Positions 51,093 to 63,394 of a stretch of 64,000 nucleotides of DNA are shown piece by piece. The stretch comes from Dorea longicatena (GTDB taxonomy: Bacteria; Bacillota; Clostridia; Lachnospirales; Lachnospiraceae), in contig NZ_CP100126.1 in the NCBI RefSeq assembly GCF_024168045.1, forward strand, positions 1,009,501 through 1,073,500, read 5' to 3'. A program made the position numbers and the translations under genes. The notes beneath the pieces are model-generated. The model was not told the origin of the DNA and did no database searches. It saw only the letters and a list, made by a program, of their open reading frames with translations. Every line of letters starts with the position of its first letter. Within the stretch, counting starts at the first letter, position 1.

Positions 51093-52643
51093 ATGGCATT
51101 TTGTACAGTTTTATCTGCTTCAGTTCAGGGACTGGGGGTAGAGATGATCCGTGTGGAAGCGGATGTAAGTAACGGACTTCCGATGTTCCATATGGTGGGA
51201 TATCTGTCTTCGGAAGTGAAAGAGGCATCAGAACGGGTGAGAACAGCAATCCGCAATTCGGGGATGAAACTTCCGGCAAAGAAAATCATTGTCAATCTTG
51301 CGCCGGCAACTGTCCGGAAAAAAGGGGCATCGTTTGATCTGCCGATTGCTCTGGCGGTGCTGGCAGCTATGGGGTATATACCGGAAGAAGCAATGGAACG
51401 GGTGATCGTAACAGGGGAATTGAGTCTGGAGGGGAAAATAAGAGGTGTACCGGGAGTTCTGCCGATGGTGATAGAGGCGAAAGAACAAGGATGTAAAAGC
51501 TTTATCCTGCCCGGAGAGAATGAGACAGAAGGAAGACTCGTAAAAGGAATCGAGATTCTACCGGCAGATAATCTGGAGGAACTCTGTGCGTATCTGAACG
51601 GAGCTGCGCGTTCGGAAAAGTCTAAAAGGGAGAAAAAAGAAAATGAAAAAAACAAACAACATAGAACCAGAGAAGATTTTGCGGATATCTGCGGACAGAA
51701 AGCGGTGAAACGTGCAGCAGAAATTGCAGTGGCAGGAGGGCACAATCTGTTAATGGCTGGATCACCTGGATCCGGAAAAACGATGATCGCAAAGCGGATC
51801 GCAACCATTTTACCGGAACTGTCATGGGAAGAAAGTCTGGAAATTACGAAGATCTACAGTGTATTGGGGCTGGTGGATCAGGAATACCCGCTGATCACAC
51901 AGCGTCCGTTTCGTAATGTTCATCATACAATCACCAGAACAGCGCTGACAGGGGGCGGCAGAATACCGATGCCCGGGGAGATCAGTATGGCACACGGAGG
52001 TGTGCTGTTTCTTGATGAACTTGCGGAATTTCCAAGAAATGTTCTGGAAGTACTAAGACAGCCATTGGAAGAACATCAGATTCATATTGCGAGAAATTAT
52101 GGAAATTTTACATTTCCGGCGGAATTCATGCTGGTGGCAGCAATGAATCCGTGTCCATGCGGAAACTATCCGGATGTGCAGAAATGTTCCTGCACACCCG
52201 GGCAGATTCAGAAATACCTTGGCAAGATCAGCCAGCCGTTCCTGGATCGTATGGATATCTGCATAGAGACTCCGAAAGTTGTATACCGGGATCTGGACGG
52301 AGAACGGAAAGATCTGGAAGGGGAAGAGACATCTGAGACGATACGCCGCAGAGTGACGGATGCAAGGAATATACAGAGGGAAAGATATAAAGGAACAGAT
52401 ATCAGGACAAATGCAGTATTAGGACCGCAGGAGATCGGACATTACGTAGAACTGGGAGAGCGCGAAAGAAAGATGATGGAGCTTGCATTTGAAAGAATCG
52501 GGCTTACAGCAAGGACCTATCATAAGATCCTGCGTGTGGCAAGGACAATTGCAGATTTGGATTACAGTGAGAAGGTAAAGGAGAAACATTTAAAAGAAGC
52601 TATTGCTTACCGGTCACTGGATAAGAAGTATTGGGGACGTTAG
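51093..52643 (+). CDS. YifB/ComM-family Mg-chelatase-like AAA+ ATPase
   Basis: A 516-aa protein from ATG 51093 (GGAAAGGAGTGTGCAG). An N-terminal Lon-like domain (VEADVSNGLPMFHMVGYLSS, KIIVNLAPATVRKKGASFDL) precedes the chelatase-type AAA+ domain with Walker A GSPGSGKT (223-230) and VLFLDELAEF. A late Cys motif is NPCPCGNYPD. ComM helps branch migration during natural transformation in proteobacteria. Here dprA follows 10 bp later, which fits DNA uptake or recombination. Confidence 0.93.
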   Translation: MAFCTVLSASVQGLGVEMIRVEADVSNGLPMFHMVGYLSSEVKEASERVRTAIRNSGMKLPAKKIIVNLAPATVRKKGASFDLPIALAVLAAMGYIPEEAMERVIVTGELSLEGKIRGVPGVLPMVIEAKEQGCKSFILPGENETEGRLVKGIEILPADNLEELCAYLNGAARSEKSKREKKENEKNKQHRTREDFADICGQKAVKRAAEIAVAGGHNLLMAGSPGSGKTMIAKRIATILPELSWEESLEITKIYSVLGLVDQEYPLITQRPFRNVHHTITRTALTGGGRIPMPGEISMAHGGVLFLDELAEFPRNVLEVLRQPLEEHQIHIARNYGNFTFPAEFMLVAAMNPCPCGNYPDVQKCSCTPGQIQKYLGKISQPFLDRMDICIETPKVVYRDLDGERKDLEGEETSETIRRRVTDARNIQRERYKGTDIRTNAVLGPQEIGHYVELGERERKMMELAFERIGLTARTYHKILRVARTIADLDYSEKVKEKHLKEAIAYRSLDKKYWGR

Positions 52644-52653
52644 GAGGATGTGA

Positions 52654-53733
52654 ATGATATATGAATACTGGCTGGCAGGGATAGAAGGCATTTCGAATCT
52701 GAAAAAAAGAAAATTAAGAGAGGTATATGGAAATGGAAAAGCAATATATTATATAGAAGAAACTAATTTGAAGAAACATACATTTCTGAATGAGAAGGAT
52801 ATAGAGAGACTGAAAAAAGCAAAGAAAACAGTTAATCTCGAAATGCAATGGGAAAAATCCGTGAAAAAGAAGATAAAATTTGTGCCGTATTTTTCGGATG
52901 ATTATCCGAAAAAAATGAAAGTGATCACAGATCCCCCGTACGCCTTGTACGTACTTGGATCGCTGCCGGATGAAAATGTGAAAAGCGCAGCAATCGTAGG
53001 GGCCAGGAATTGTACTTCATATGGAGAACAAATGGCATTGCAGTATGGGAAATGTCTTGGGCATGCGGGAGTACAGGTGATAAGCGGTATGGCGAGAGGA
53101 ATCGACGGAGCAGGGCAGAGAGGTGCTTTGAACGGAGACGGAACAACGTTTGCTGTTCTGGGATGTGGAGTGGATGTGTGTTATCCAAGAGAAAATATAG
53201 GATTATATATGGACATTCAAAAAAAAGGCGGAATCATATCGGAATTTCCACCCGGAACCGAACCACTTGCAAGAAATTTTCCGATGCGGAACCGGATTAT
53301 CAGTGGACTGGCGGAATGGATACTGGTGATAGAGGCAAAAGAAAAGAGCGGATCTTTGATCACTGCAGATTTTGCACTGGATCAGGGGAAGGATGTCTAT
53401 GCACTTCCGGGACCGGTGACAAGTGCGTTGAGTCAGGGATGTCACAGACTGATCCGGCAGGGAGCGGGAATACTGATCACACCGGAAGAACTGATGGATG
53501 AATGGAATCTGAATCGGATGCAAATTGGACAAAAAAATAACAAAAATGAAAAAATGCTTGAAAGTCCTGAGCGTATGGTGTATAGTTGTCTCGATTTGTT
53601 CCCGAAAGGAATCGATGAACTGATGAAAGAAACAGAACTTTCTATTTCAGAATTGATGGAAAGACTGATTACTTTGGAATTGAAAGGATACGCAGAAGAA
53701 GTATCCAGAAATTATTATATAAGGCTGTTGTAA
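52654..53733 (+). CDS. dprA: DNA-processing protein DprA/Smf
   Basis: A 359-aa protein that loads RecA on incoming single-stranded DNA. The Rossmann core runs from about 105 to 290 with AIVGARNCTSYGEQMALQYG, VISGMARGIDGAGQRGAL and AVLGCGVDVCYPRENIGLY. The C-terminal winged domain of about 65 residues is present. It is followed 26 bp later by topA, the usual Firmicute order. Confidence 0.95.
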   Translation: MIYEYWLAGIEGISNLKKRKLREVYGNGKAIYYIEETNLKKHTFLNEKDIERLKKAKKTVNLEMQWEKSVKKKIKFVPYFSDDYPKKMKVITDPPYALYVLGSLPDENVKSAAIVGARNCTSYGEQMALQYGKCLGHAGVQVISGMARGIDGAGQRGALNGDGTTFAVLGCGVDVCYPRENIGLYMDIQKKGGIISEFPPGTEPLARNFPMRNRIISGLAEWILVIEAKEKSGSLITADFALDQGKDVYALPGPVTSALSQGCHRLIRQGAGILITPEELMDEWNLNRMQIGQKNNKNEKMLESPERMVYSCLDLFPKGIDELMKETELSISELMERLITLELKGYAEEVSRNYYIRLL

Positions 53734-53759
53734 GAACGGTCGGTATTATGGAGGAAATT

Positions 53760-55844
53760 ATGGCACGCTATCTGGTAATCGTGGAGTCACCTGCAAAGGT
53801 GAAGACCATTAAGAAGTTCTTAGGAAGTAATTATGTAGTGACCGCATCGAACGGTCATGTGAGAGATATGCCCAAAAGCCAGATGGGTATCGATATTGAA
53901 AATGATTACGAACCAAAGTATATAACGATCAGAGGAAAGGGAGAGATTCTTGCGAAGCTTCGTAAGGAAGTCAAAAAGGCGGACAAGATATATCTTGCAA
54001 CTGACCCGGACCGGGAGGGAGAAGCAATATCCTGGCATCTGAGTAAAGCTTTGAAATTAGAAGATAAGAAAGTTTATCGAATCAGTTTTAATGAGATTAC
54101 TAAGAATGCAGTAAAAGCGTCGCTTAAGAATCCAAGAGAAATCGATATGGATCTGGTGGATGCGCAGCAGGCACGCCGTGTACTGGACAGAATTGTAGGT
54201 TACAAGATCAGTCCGCTCCTGTGGGCAAAGGTTAAGAGAGGATTAAGTGCCGGACGTGTACAGTCGGTTGCATTGCGTATTATCGCAGACAGAGAAGAAG
54301 AGATCAATGCTTTTATTCCGGAAGAATACTGGACACTGGATGCGGATCTGAAGGTCAAAGGAGAAAGAAAACTTCTGACTGCTAAGTTCTATGGTACAGA
54401 AAAGAATAAGATGACAATCTCATCCAGGGAAGAACTGGACGCGATCATGAAAGAAGTAGAAAATGCGGAGTATTCTGTTGCCGATATAAAAAAAGGAGAA
54501 CGTACCAAGAAGGCACCGGTACCGTTTACAACCAGTACGTTGCAGCAGGAAGCATCCAAGGCATTGAATTTTGCAACAGCCAAGACCATGCGTATTGCCC
54601 AGCAGTTATATGAGGGTGTGGATATCAAAGGCAGTGGTACTGTGGGATTGATCACATACCTGCGTACGGATTCTACCCGTATCTCAGAGGAAGCGGATGC
54701 AACAGTAAGAGAATATATCAGGGAAGGCTTCGGTGAAGAGTATGTTGCCGACGGAGACGTTAAGAAATCTTCAGACAAGAAGATCATTCAGGATGCACAT
54801 GAGGCGATCCGTCCGACAGATGTAACCAGAACACCGGCAGCAGTGAAAGAATTCTTAAGCCGTGACCAGTTCCGTCTGTACCAGCTTGTATGGAAACGTT
54901 TTATTGCCAGCAGAATGCAGCCGGCCAGATACGAGACGACTTCTGTAAAGATTGCCGCAGGACAGTATCGTTTTACAGTCGCTGCATCCAAGATTGTTTT
55001 TGAAGGGTTCCGCAGTGTATATACGGAAGCCGGTGAGACAAAAGAAGAGAACAATGTGCTGTTAAAAGGGCTGGATATGGATTCTGTCCTTACGAAAGAA
55101 AGTCTGAACAGTAAGCAGCATTTTACACAACCACCGGCACATTATACAGAGGCAACATTGGTTAAGACACTGGAAGAACTTGGAATCGGGCGTCCAAGTA
55201 CATATGCGCCGACAATTTCTACGATCATTGCAAGACGCTATGTGGCAAAAGAGAATAAGAATCTGTATCTGACGGAAATCGGAGAAGTAGTGAATAATAT
55301 TATGAAACAGTCCTTCCCGAGTATTGTGGATGTGAACTTTACGGCAAATATGGAGAGCCTTCTGGATGGCGTTGCGGAAGGAAAAGTCAGATGGAAGACA
55401 ATCATCGAGAATTTTTATCCGGATCTGGAGGCAGCAGTGGAAAAAGCCGAGACAGAACTGGAACAGGTGAAGATTGAAGATGAAGTGACAGATGTGATCT
55501 GTGAGGAGTGCGGCCGCAATATGGTTGTCAAATACGGCCCGCATGGAAAATTCCTTGCATGCCCGGGATTCCCTGACTGCCGTAACACGAAACCATATCT
55601 GGAAAAGATAGGTGTACCATGCCCTGTCTGTGGTAAAGATGTGGTAATCCGGAAGACGAAAAAGGGAAGACGATATTACGGCTGCGAGGATAACCCAGAA
55701 TGTGAATTTATGTCATGGCAGAAGCCATCGACAAAAAAATGTCCGAGATGTGGTAAATACATGCTGGAAAAAGGAAATAAACTGGTTTGCAGCGATGAAC
55801 AGTGCGGATATGTAGAAAATATTGAAAATAATAAGGATAATTAA
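53760..55844 (+). CDS. topA: DNA topoisomerase I
   Basis: A 694-aa type IA topoisomerase starting at ATG 53760, downstream of GGAGGAAATT; an ATG four codons earlier overlaps the site. The TOPRIM domain is YLVIVESPAKVKTIKKFLG with the metal motif ATDPDREGEAISWHL. The catalytic Tyr is in GLITYLRTDSTRIS (Tyr 300). Three C-terminal zinc ribbons (CEECGRN..., CPVCGKD..., CPRCGKY...) bind DNA. It relaxes negative supercoils. Complete. Confidence 0.97.
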   Translation: MARYLVIVESPAKVKTIKKFLGSNYVVTASNGHVRDMPKSQMGIDIENDYEPKYITIRGKGEILAKLRKEVKKADKIYLATDPDREGEAISWHLSKALKLEDKKVYRISFNEITKNAVKASLKNPREIDMDLVDAQQARRVLDRIVGYKISPLLWAKVKRGLSAGRVQSVALRIIADREEEINAFIPEEYWTLDADLKVKGERKLLTAKFYGTEKNKMTISSREELDAIMKEVENAEYSVADIKKGERTKKAPVPFTTSTLQQEASKALNFATAKTMRIAQQLYEGVDIKGSGTVGLITYLRTDSTRISEEADATVREYIREGFGEEYVADGDVKKSSDKKIIQDAHEAIRPTDVTRTPAAVKEFLSRDQFRLYQLVWKRFIASRMQPARYETTSVKIAAGQYRFTVAASKIVFEGFRSVYTEAGETKEENNVLLKGLDMDSVLTKESLNSKQHFTQPPAHYTEATLVKTLEELGIGRPSTYAPTISTIIARRYVAKENKNLYLTEIGEVVNNIMKQSFPSIVDVNFTANMESLLDGVAEGKVRWKTIIENFYPDLEAAVEKAETELEQVKIEDEVTDVICEECGRNMVVKYGPHGKFLACPGFPDCRNTKPYLEKIGVPCPVCGKDVVIRKTKKGRRYYGCEDNPECEFMSWQKPSTKKCPRCGKYMLEKGNKLVCSDEQCGYVENIENNKDN

Positions 55845-55853
55845 TGATATTCG

Positions 55854-55882
55854 TTGAATATTTCAGAATTGTATGATAATAT
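55854..55882 (+). promoter_or_regulatory. codY promoter with extended -10
   Basis: TTGAAT (55854-55859), a 17-bp spacer ending in TGA, and TAATAT (55877-55882). The spacer contains TTTCAGAA (55861-55868), the core of the CodY-box consensus AATTTTCWGAAAATT, with ten of fifteen positions matching. Autoregulation is possible. Confidence 0.55.
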
Positions 55883-55908
55883 ACATTCATAAGGATGGAG
55901 GAATGTAA

Positions 55909-56691
55909 ATGGGCGTACAATTGTTGGATAAAACCAGAAAAATCAACAAATTACTGCATAACAATAGTTCGAGTAAAGTTGTCTTCAATGATATCTGCGA
56001 AGTCCTTACAGAAATTTTAAATTCGAACGTATTAGTGATCAGTAAAAAAGGAAAAGTGCTTGGCGGAAGCAAATGCGAAGGTGTGCCTTACATTACCGAA
56101 TTGATCGAGAGAGAAATCGGAAAACATGTAGATGATATGCTGAATGAGCGGCTGCTTAGTATCTTATCAACAAAAGAAAATGTAAATCTTCAGACATTGG
56201 GATTTTCCGAAGAAGCTGTCAAAGGTTATCAGGCGATTATTACGCCAATTGACATTGCAGGGGAAAGACTCGGGACACTGTTTATCTATAAAAAAGATAA
56301 AGTGTATGAGATTGATGACATCATTTTGAGTGAATACGGAACAACGGTTGTTGGTCTTGAGATGTTAAGATCTGTGAATGAAGAAAGTGCAGAAGAAACC
56401 AGAAAAGAGCATATTGTACAATCGGCAATCAGTACATTGTCGTATTCGGAATTAGAAGCAATCATTCATATATTTGATGAGTTGGATGGTGCGGAAGGAA
56501 TTCTGGTCGCAAGTAAGATTGCAGACCGTGTCGGAATTACCAGATCGGTAATTGTCAATGCCCTGAGAAAATTCGAAAGTGCGGGTGTGATTGAATCCCG
56601 TTCTTCCGGCATGAAAGGAACGTATATTAAAGTAATCAATGATTATGTATTTACGGAACTTGACCGCATTAAAGCAGAACGTACAAAATAA
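55909..56691 (+). CDS. codY: Global regulator CodY
   Basis: A 260-aa regulator. The N-terminal GAF domain (about 1-155; KTRKINKLLHNNSSSKVVFN) senses branched-chain amino acids, and the C-terminal winged helix (about 200-250; ASKIADRVGITRSVIVNALR) binds DNA. It works with GTP as co-effector in Bacillus; guaB lies further on in this window. It follows topA and has its own promoter and a terminator. Confidence 0.97.
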   Translation: MGVQLLDKTRKINKLLHNNSSSKVVFNDICEVLTEILNSNVLVISKKGKVLGGSKCEGVPYITELIEREIGKHVDDMLNERLLSILSTKENVNLQTLGFSEEAVKGYQAIITPIDIAGERLGTLFIYKKDKVYEIDDIILSEYGTTVVGLEMLRSVNEESAEETRKEHIVQSAISTLSYSELEAIIHIFDELDGAEGILVASKIADRVGITRSVIVNALRKFESAGVIESRSSGMKGTYIKVINDYVFTELDRIKAERTK

Positions 56692-56701
56692 TAAGAACTA
56701 T

Positions 56702-56730
56702 AAAGGGTATCGGGCAACTGATACCCTTTT
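56702..56730 (+). terminator. codY terminator
   Basis: A 10-bp perfect stem AAAGGGTATC (56702-56711) with GATACCCTTT (56720-56729), an 8-nt loop and a short T-run. It lies 10 bp after the codY stop. Confidence 0.85.
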
Positions 56731-56755
56731 CACAGTATAAAGGAGGATGCGGATA

Positions 56756-57064
56756 GTGAAATATGGAGGATGTACGGCAAAACTCAGAATGGACCGCGTA
56801 ATTCTGGAAGACAGTTTTTTTGATGAAACGGAATATTTATGCAAGATCATAGCATATGATGAAGAGGAGGAGACGTTGTATCTGGTATCGGAAGAGGCGG
56901 AACTCACCTTTTATTCTTTGGATGGAATCTATGAGTGCAGCATAGAGGATCCGAAAGATCCTGTGGTCTGCAAAGGAATATTAAAAGAACGTTACTGGAA
57001 CAAGGCAGGCAGGGTTATGAAATTTAAAATTCAAAATGGATTTTATAAAAAAGTTCTAAACTAA
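56756..57064 (+). CDS. Unknown small protein (102 aa)
   Basis: GTG 56756 is well spaced from AAAGGAGG; the in-frame ATG at 56747 abuts that site and is unlikely to be used. The protein is beta-rich (VILEDSFFDETEYLCKIIAY, TLYLVSEEAELTFYSLDGIY) with a basic C-terminus VMKFKIQNGFYKKVLN. The strand pattern could fit a PilZ-like barrel, but the PilZ RxxxR and DxSxxG motifs are not evident. It stands between codY and groES. Function unknown. Confidence 0.65.
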   Translation: MKYGGCTAKLRMDRVILEDSFFDETEYLCKIIAYDEEEETLYLVSEEAELTFYSLDGIYECSIEDPKDPVVCKGILKERYWNKAGRVMKFKIQNGFYKKVLN

Positions 57065-57076
57065 ATAGAAAGTGTG

Positions 57077-57105
57077 TTGACAAACCAAAAGGAGAGTGCT
57101 ATTTT
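57077..57105 (+). promoter_or_regulatory. groES-groEL promoter
   Basis: TTGACA (57077-57082), 17-bp spacer, TATTTT (57100-57105). It directs the chaperonin operon. The spacer and -10 overlap an extra GAGAGTGCT half-site that pairs with part of the CIRCE element. Confidence 0.7.
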
Positions 57106-57119
57106 ATATCTAGAATCTT

Positions 57120-57146
57120 TCAGCACTCTCTTTTGTTGAGTGCTAA
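57120..57146 (+). promoter_or_regulatory. CIRCE element (HrcA operator)
   Basis: TCAGCACTC (57120-57128), nine bases, GAGTGCTAA (57138-57146). It matches the CIRCE consensus TTAGCACTC-N9-GAGTGCTAA at all but one position. HrcA binds it to repress the chaperonin operon in unstressed cells. hrcA itself is not in the window. Confidence 0.93.
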
Positions 57147-57176
57147 TAATACAGAAATAATTAAGGAGGAATAGAT

Positions 57177-57461
57177 ATGAAGTTAGTACCATTAGGTGAC
57201 AGAGTTGTATTAAAACAGTGTGTAGCAGAGGAGACTACAAAGTCGGGAATCGTGATTCCTGGACAGTCTAAGGAAAAACCGCAGCAGGCAGAGGTTATTG
57301 CTGTAGGACCAGGTGGAATGGTGAATGGTAAAGAAGTTGAGATGCATGTTACAACAGGACAGCAGGTAATTTATTCCAAATATGCAGGAACGAATGTTGA
57401 GATTGATGACGAGGAATATATCATTGTAAAACAGGATGATATTCTGGCCATCTGCGAGTAA
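57177..57461 (+). CDS. groS: Co-chaperonin GroES
   Basis: A 94-aa GroES (KLVPLGDRVVLKQCVAEETT, the mobile loop TTKSGIVIPGQSKEK, and the ending YIIVKQDDILAICE). Seven copies cap GroEL. It follows the CIRCE-controlled promoter with an AAGGAGGAAT site and lies 39 bp before groL. Confidence 0.98.
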   Translation: MKLVPLGDRVVLKQCVAEETTKSGIVIPGQSKEKPQQAEVIAVGPGGMVNGKEVEMHVTTGQQVIYSKYAGTNVEIDDEEYIIVKQDDILAICE

Positions 57462-57494
57462 TTGTACAATTAATTCATATATTTCAGGAGGTAG

Positions 57495-59123
<1,629 letters not shown>

Positions 59124-59140
59124 CAGAATATTAAATTTTT

Positions 59141-59172
59141 GAGAACTCCTCGTCAGAGGAGTTTTCTTTTTT
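59141..59172 (+). terminator. groEL terminator
   Basis: Stem GAGAACTCCTC (59141-59151) with GAGGAGTTTTC (59156-59166), loop GTCA, followed by TTTTTT. Classic intrinsic terminator. Confidence 0.9.
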
Positions 59173-59227
59173 GCTTCAGGTGTGCTACAATAGACATAGC
59201 TTAAAGCAGACTTGGAGGAAAGAAAAA

Positions 59228-59719
59228 ATGGATGATTTTTACACAGAGCAGCTGATAAAAAAACAGGCGGACTCAAAGGATACACTTAAGAAAGCGGGGC
59301 TGATCGTATTGACGGTTTTGTCAGTGCTTTTGGTTTTTGCAATACCGGTGGGGATTATTTTTCCAGTTGTAATGATCGTGGTTGATGTGCTGGTATTCAG
59401 CAATATGAATGTGGAGTATGAGTATGTATTTGTGAATGGAGATCTTGATATAGACAAGATCATGAACAAATCCAGAAGAAAAAGAATGTTTTCTGTAGAT
59501 GCAGATCAGATGGAACTTCTTGCACCGGTAGGAGCTGTAGAATTAATGCAGTATAAGAAGGTCAGGACATATGATTATACATCAGGAAAAAATCATGCAG
59601 AAATCTATGCATTGATTGCTTCGAACAAAGGAGAACTGTGTAAAGTTTTGTTTGAGCCAAATGAGACGATCATAGAAGGATTCTTTGTAAAAGCACCAAG
59701 AAAAGTAATCAGAAAATAA
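59228..59719 (+). CDS. DUF6106-like small membrane protein
   Basis: A 163-aa protein from ATG 59228 (TTGGAGGAAAGAAAAA); earlier in-frame starts lie in the groEL terminator. Two spans lie near residues 24-42 and 44-60 (GLIVLTVLSVLLVFAIPVGI, VVMIVVDVLVF). The rest is cytosolic, with YEYVFVNGDLDIDKIMNKSR and a FEPNETIIEGFFVKAPRKVI ending. The pattern is common in Lachnospiraceae proteins annotated as DUF6106. Function unknown. Confidence 0.7.
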   Translation: MDDFYTEQLIKKQADSKDTLKKAGLIVLTVLSVLLVFAIPVGIIFPVVMIVVDVLVFSNMNVEYEYVFVNGDLDIDKIMNKSRRKRMFSVDADQMELLAPVGAVELMQYKKVRTYDYTSGKNHAEIYALIASNKGELCKVLFEPNETIIEGFFVKAPRKVIRK

Positions 59720-59770
59720 TACGTAAAATGTAAAAAAGATTGTATTAAAATAAAAACATGTTAAAAGCTG

Positions 59771-61298
<1,528 letters not shown>

Positions 61299-61308
61299 AA
61301 AAGATTCG

Positions 61309-61333
61309 GGCGTCGTGAAAACGGCGCCTTTTT
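61309..61333 (+). terminator. guaB terminator
   Basis: Stem GGCGTCGT (61309-61316) with ACGGCGCC (61321-61328), GAAA loop, followed by TTTTT. One G-U pair. Confidence 0.88.
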
Positions 61334-61532
61334 GTATTATATGTGTCTGGCAAAGAGAGAGTTTAAATGAATAATATCAGAAAAAATATCCTGAAAATTC
61401 TTCATATCATGGTTTTCAGAGATGAATATATAGAGTATAATAAGATTTAGGTAGTCTGCTTGGTATATAAATGCACATAATAAATACACAAGTAATATTA
61501 AAAAAAATAAAGTAAAAGGGAGATGCCTGGAT

Positions 61533-62561
61533 ATGAAAAAAGAATTTGGAACAACGAGAAACGGGGAAACAGCAAGCTGTTATATATTGAAAAACAGCAA
61601 AGGAATGAAAGCAGTTGTATCTGATTTTGGAGCTGCTTTACTGAAGCTTTACGTACCGGATAAGAATGGAAAGTCTCAGGATGTCGTATTGGGATACGAG
61701 ACACTTGAGGATTATGAAAATGGTGGAGATTCTGTAGGAGCGACTGTCGGACGTGTGGCAAACCGTATTGGAACTGGTGCATTCGAACTGAACGGAAAGA
61801 AATATGAGCTTACGAAGAATGATAACGGGGAAAATACACTTCATGGAGGAACAGATTTCTATAATAAAAGAATGTGGAGTGTAAAAGAAGAGGATGATAC
61901 ACATGTAGTATTTATGCTTGTCAGTCCGGACGGGGATCAGGGATTCCCGGGAGAAGTAAAGATAGAAGTATCCTATACAGTTACGGAAGAAAATGAATTA
62001 AAGATTCATTATTATGCAATTCCTGATCAGGATACACTTTTGAACATGACGAATCACAGCTATTTCAACCTGGCAGGACATGCATCCGGAACCGCATGTA
62101 ATGCAAAAGTGTGGCTGGATGCAGATGCATTTACAGAGACGGATGCTGAACTGATTCCAACAGGAACGGTAATTCCGGTAGAGGGCACACCAATGGATTT
62201 CCGTGAAGGAAAAAAGGTTGCAAAAGAGATCGGAGCAGATTATAAACCATTGAAACTGGCAGGCGGCTATGATCATAACTGGGTATTAAACGGGTCGGGA
62301 TTCAGAAAAGTGGCATCAGCCGAATCGGAAGAGACAGGTATTAAGATGGAAGTATATACAGACCTTCCGGGTATACAGTTCTATTCTGGCAATTTCCTGG
62401 CAGGAGCTAAGGGAAAGGAAGGAGCTGTCTATGGAAAGGGTTGTGGTATATGCTTTGAAACGCAGTATTTCCCGGATGCAATTCATAAAGATAATTTTGA
62501 ATCTCCGATTACAAAAGCCGGAGAAGTATATGATACAACAACAACGTATAGGTTTTGCTGA
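61533..62561 (+). CDS. galM: Aldose 1-epimerase (galactose mutarotase)
   Basis: A 342-aa mutarotase. Motifs: VGRVANRIGTGAFELNGK, the substrate-binding His in NTLHGGTDFYNKRMW, the catalytic His in NHSYFNLAGH, and the Glu in CFETQYFPDAI. It interconverts alpha- and beta-galactose or glucose. No other galactose gene is nearby. A GGGAGATGCCTGG site precedes the ATG. The 234 bp before it hold no clear gene. Confidence 0.95.
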   Translation: MKKEFGTTRNGETASCYILKNSKGMKAVVSDFGAALLKLYVPDKNGKSQDVVLGYETLEDYENGGDSVGATVGRVANRIGTGAFELNGKKYELTKNDNGENTLHGGTDFYNKRMWSVKEEDDTHVVFMLVSPDGDQGFPGEVKIEVSYTVTEENELKIHYYAIPDQDTLLNMTNHSYFNLAGHASGTACNAKVWLDADAFTETDAELIPTGTVIPVEGTPMDFREGKKVAKEIGADYKPLKLAGGYDHNWVLNGSGFRKVASAESEETGIKMEVYTDLPGIQFYSGNFLAGAKGKEGAVYGKGCGICFETQYFPDAIHKDNFESPITKAGEVYDTTTTYRFC

Positions 62562-62662
62562 TTTTCATAAAACCATAAGAATCTCTTTCGGGTACATTAA
62601 AAAATGAATGATAAAATAGATAAAAGTGTACTATATAAGGATAGATAAAAAAGAGAGAAAAG

Positions 62663-63316
62663 ATGAAAAAAACGAGAAGCCATTCTAAAAAAGGTCTAAT
62701 CATTCTTATTATAATAACAGTTGTACTGTGTGTGGTGACGGTTTTAAAAAAGCAGGAGCAGCCGGAAGAATATACGGAAAATAAAAGTGATTACATAGAT
62801 TCTGTAAGACCGGATATAGACGTAGAACTGCTGACGCCGAATGAGTATTCCAGAGCGGGAATCGCAACAAATAAGATTACAGGAATTGTGATTCATTATA
62901 CAGCAAATCCCGGTGCTTCGGCTATGAATAACCGGGATTATTTCGAAGGATTGAAGGACAGTCACATTACGAAAGCAAGCAGTAATTTTGTTGTGGGTCT
63001 GGAAGGTGAGATTGTTCAATGTGTACCAACATGGGAGATGGCGTATGCCTCAAACAGCAGGAATATTGATACGGTGTCGATAGAATGCTGTCATCCGGAC
63101 GAAACGGGAAAATTCAATCAAAAGACGTATCAGTCTATGGTAGATCTTTGCGCGTGGCTGTGTCTGAAGTTCGATCTGAATGAAAATGATGTTATACGTC
63201 ATTATGATGTGACTGGAAAGATTTGCCCCAAATATTTTGTAGAACATGAAGATGCATGGAAACAGTTCAAGGGTGATGTGGGAGTAAAGCTGGAAAAATT
63301 AAAGGAATATCAATAA
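62663..63316 (+). CDS. Membrane-anchored N-acetylmuramoyl-L-alanine amidase
   Basis: A 217-aa amidase_2-family enzyme. A basic start and one span (LIILIIITVVLCVVTVL, about 10-28) anchor it outside. Zinc ligands are His in IVIHYTANPG and His in VIRHYDVTGKICPKYF, where Cys likely replaces the third His or Lys-Glu pair. IDTVSIECCHPDE supplies the catalytic acid. It cuts between MurNAc and L-Ala in peptidoglycan. It may act in cell separation or sporulation; nothing in the context decides. Confidence 0.88.
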   Translation: MKKTRSHSKKGLIILIIITVVLCVVTVLKKQEQPEEYTENKSDYIDSVRPDIDVELLTPNEYSRAGIATNKITGIVIHYTANPGASAMNNRDYFEGLKDSHITKASSNFVVGLEGEIVQCVPTWEMAYASNSRNIDTVSIECCHPDETGKFNQKTYQSMVDLCAWLCLKFDLNENDVIRHYDVTGKICPKYFVEHEDAWKQFKGDVGVKLEKLKEYQ

Positions 63317-63394
63317 ATCTCCTTAGTTTTATCACAGATTAAACACAATTACGCTGTACACTACCAATATAAGATATGAAAGGGGCAATAAGAT

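Noticed and set aside
61368..61451. 27-codon frame in the gap before galM
   Set aside because: The purine-rich site is weak, the peptide has no features, and no conservation can be judged from the sequence alone.
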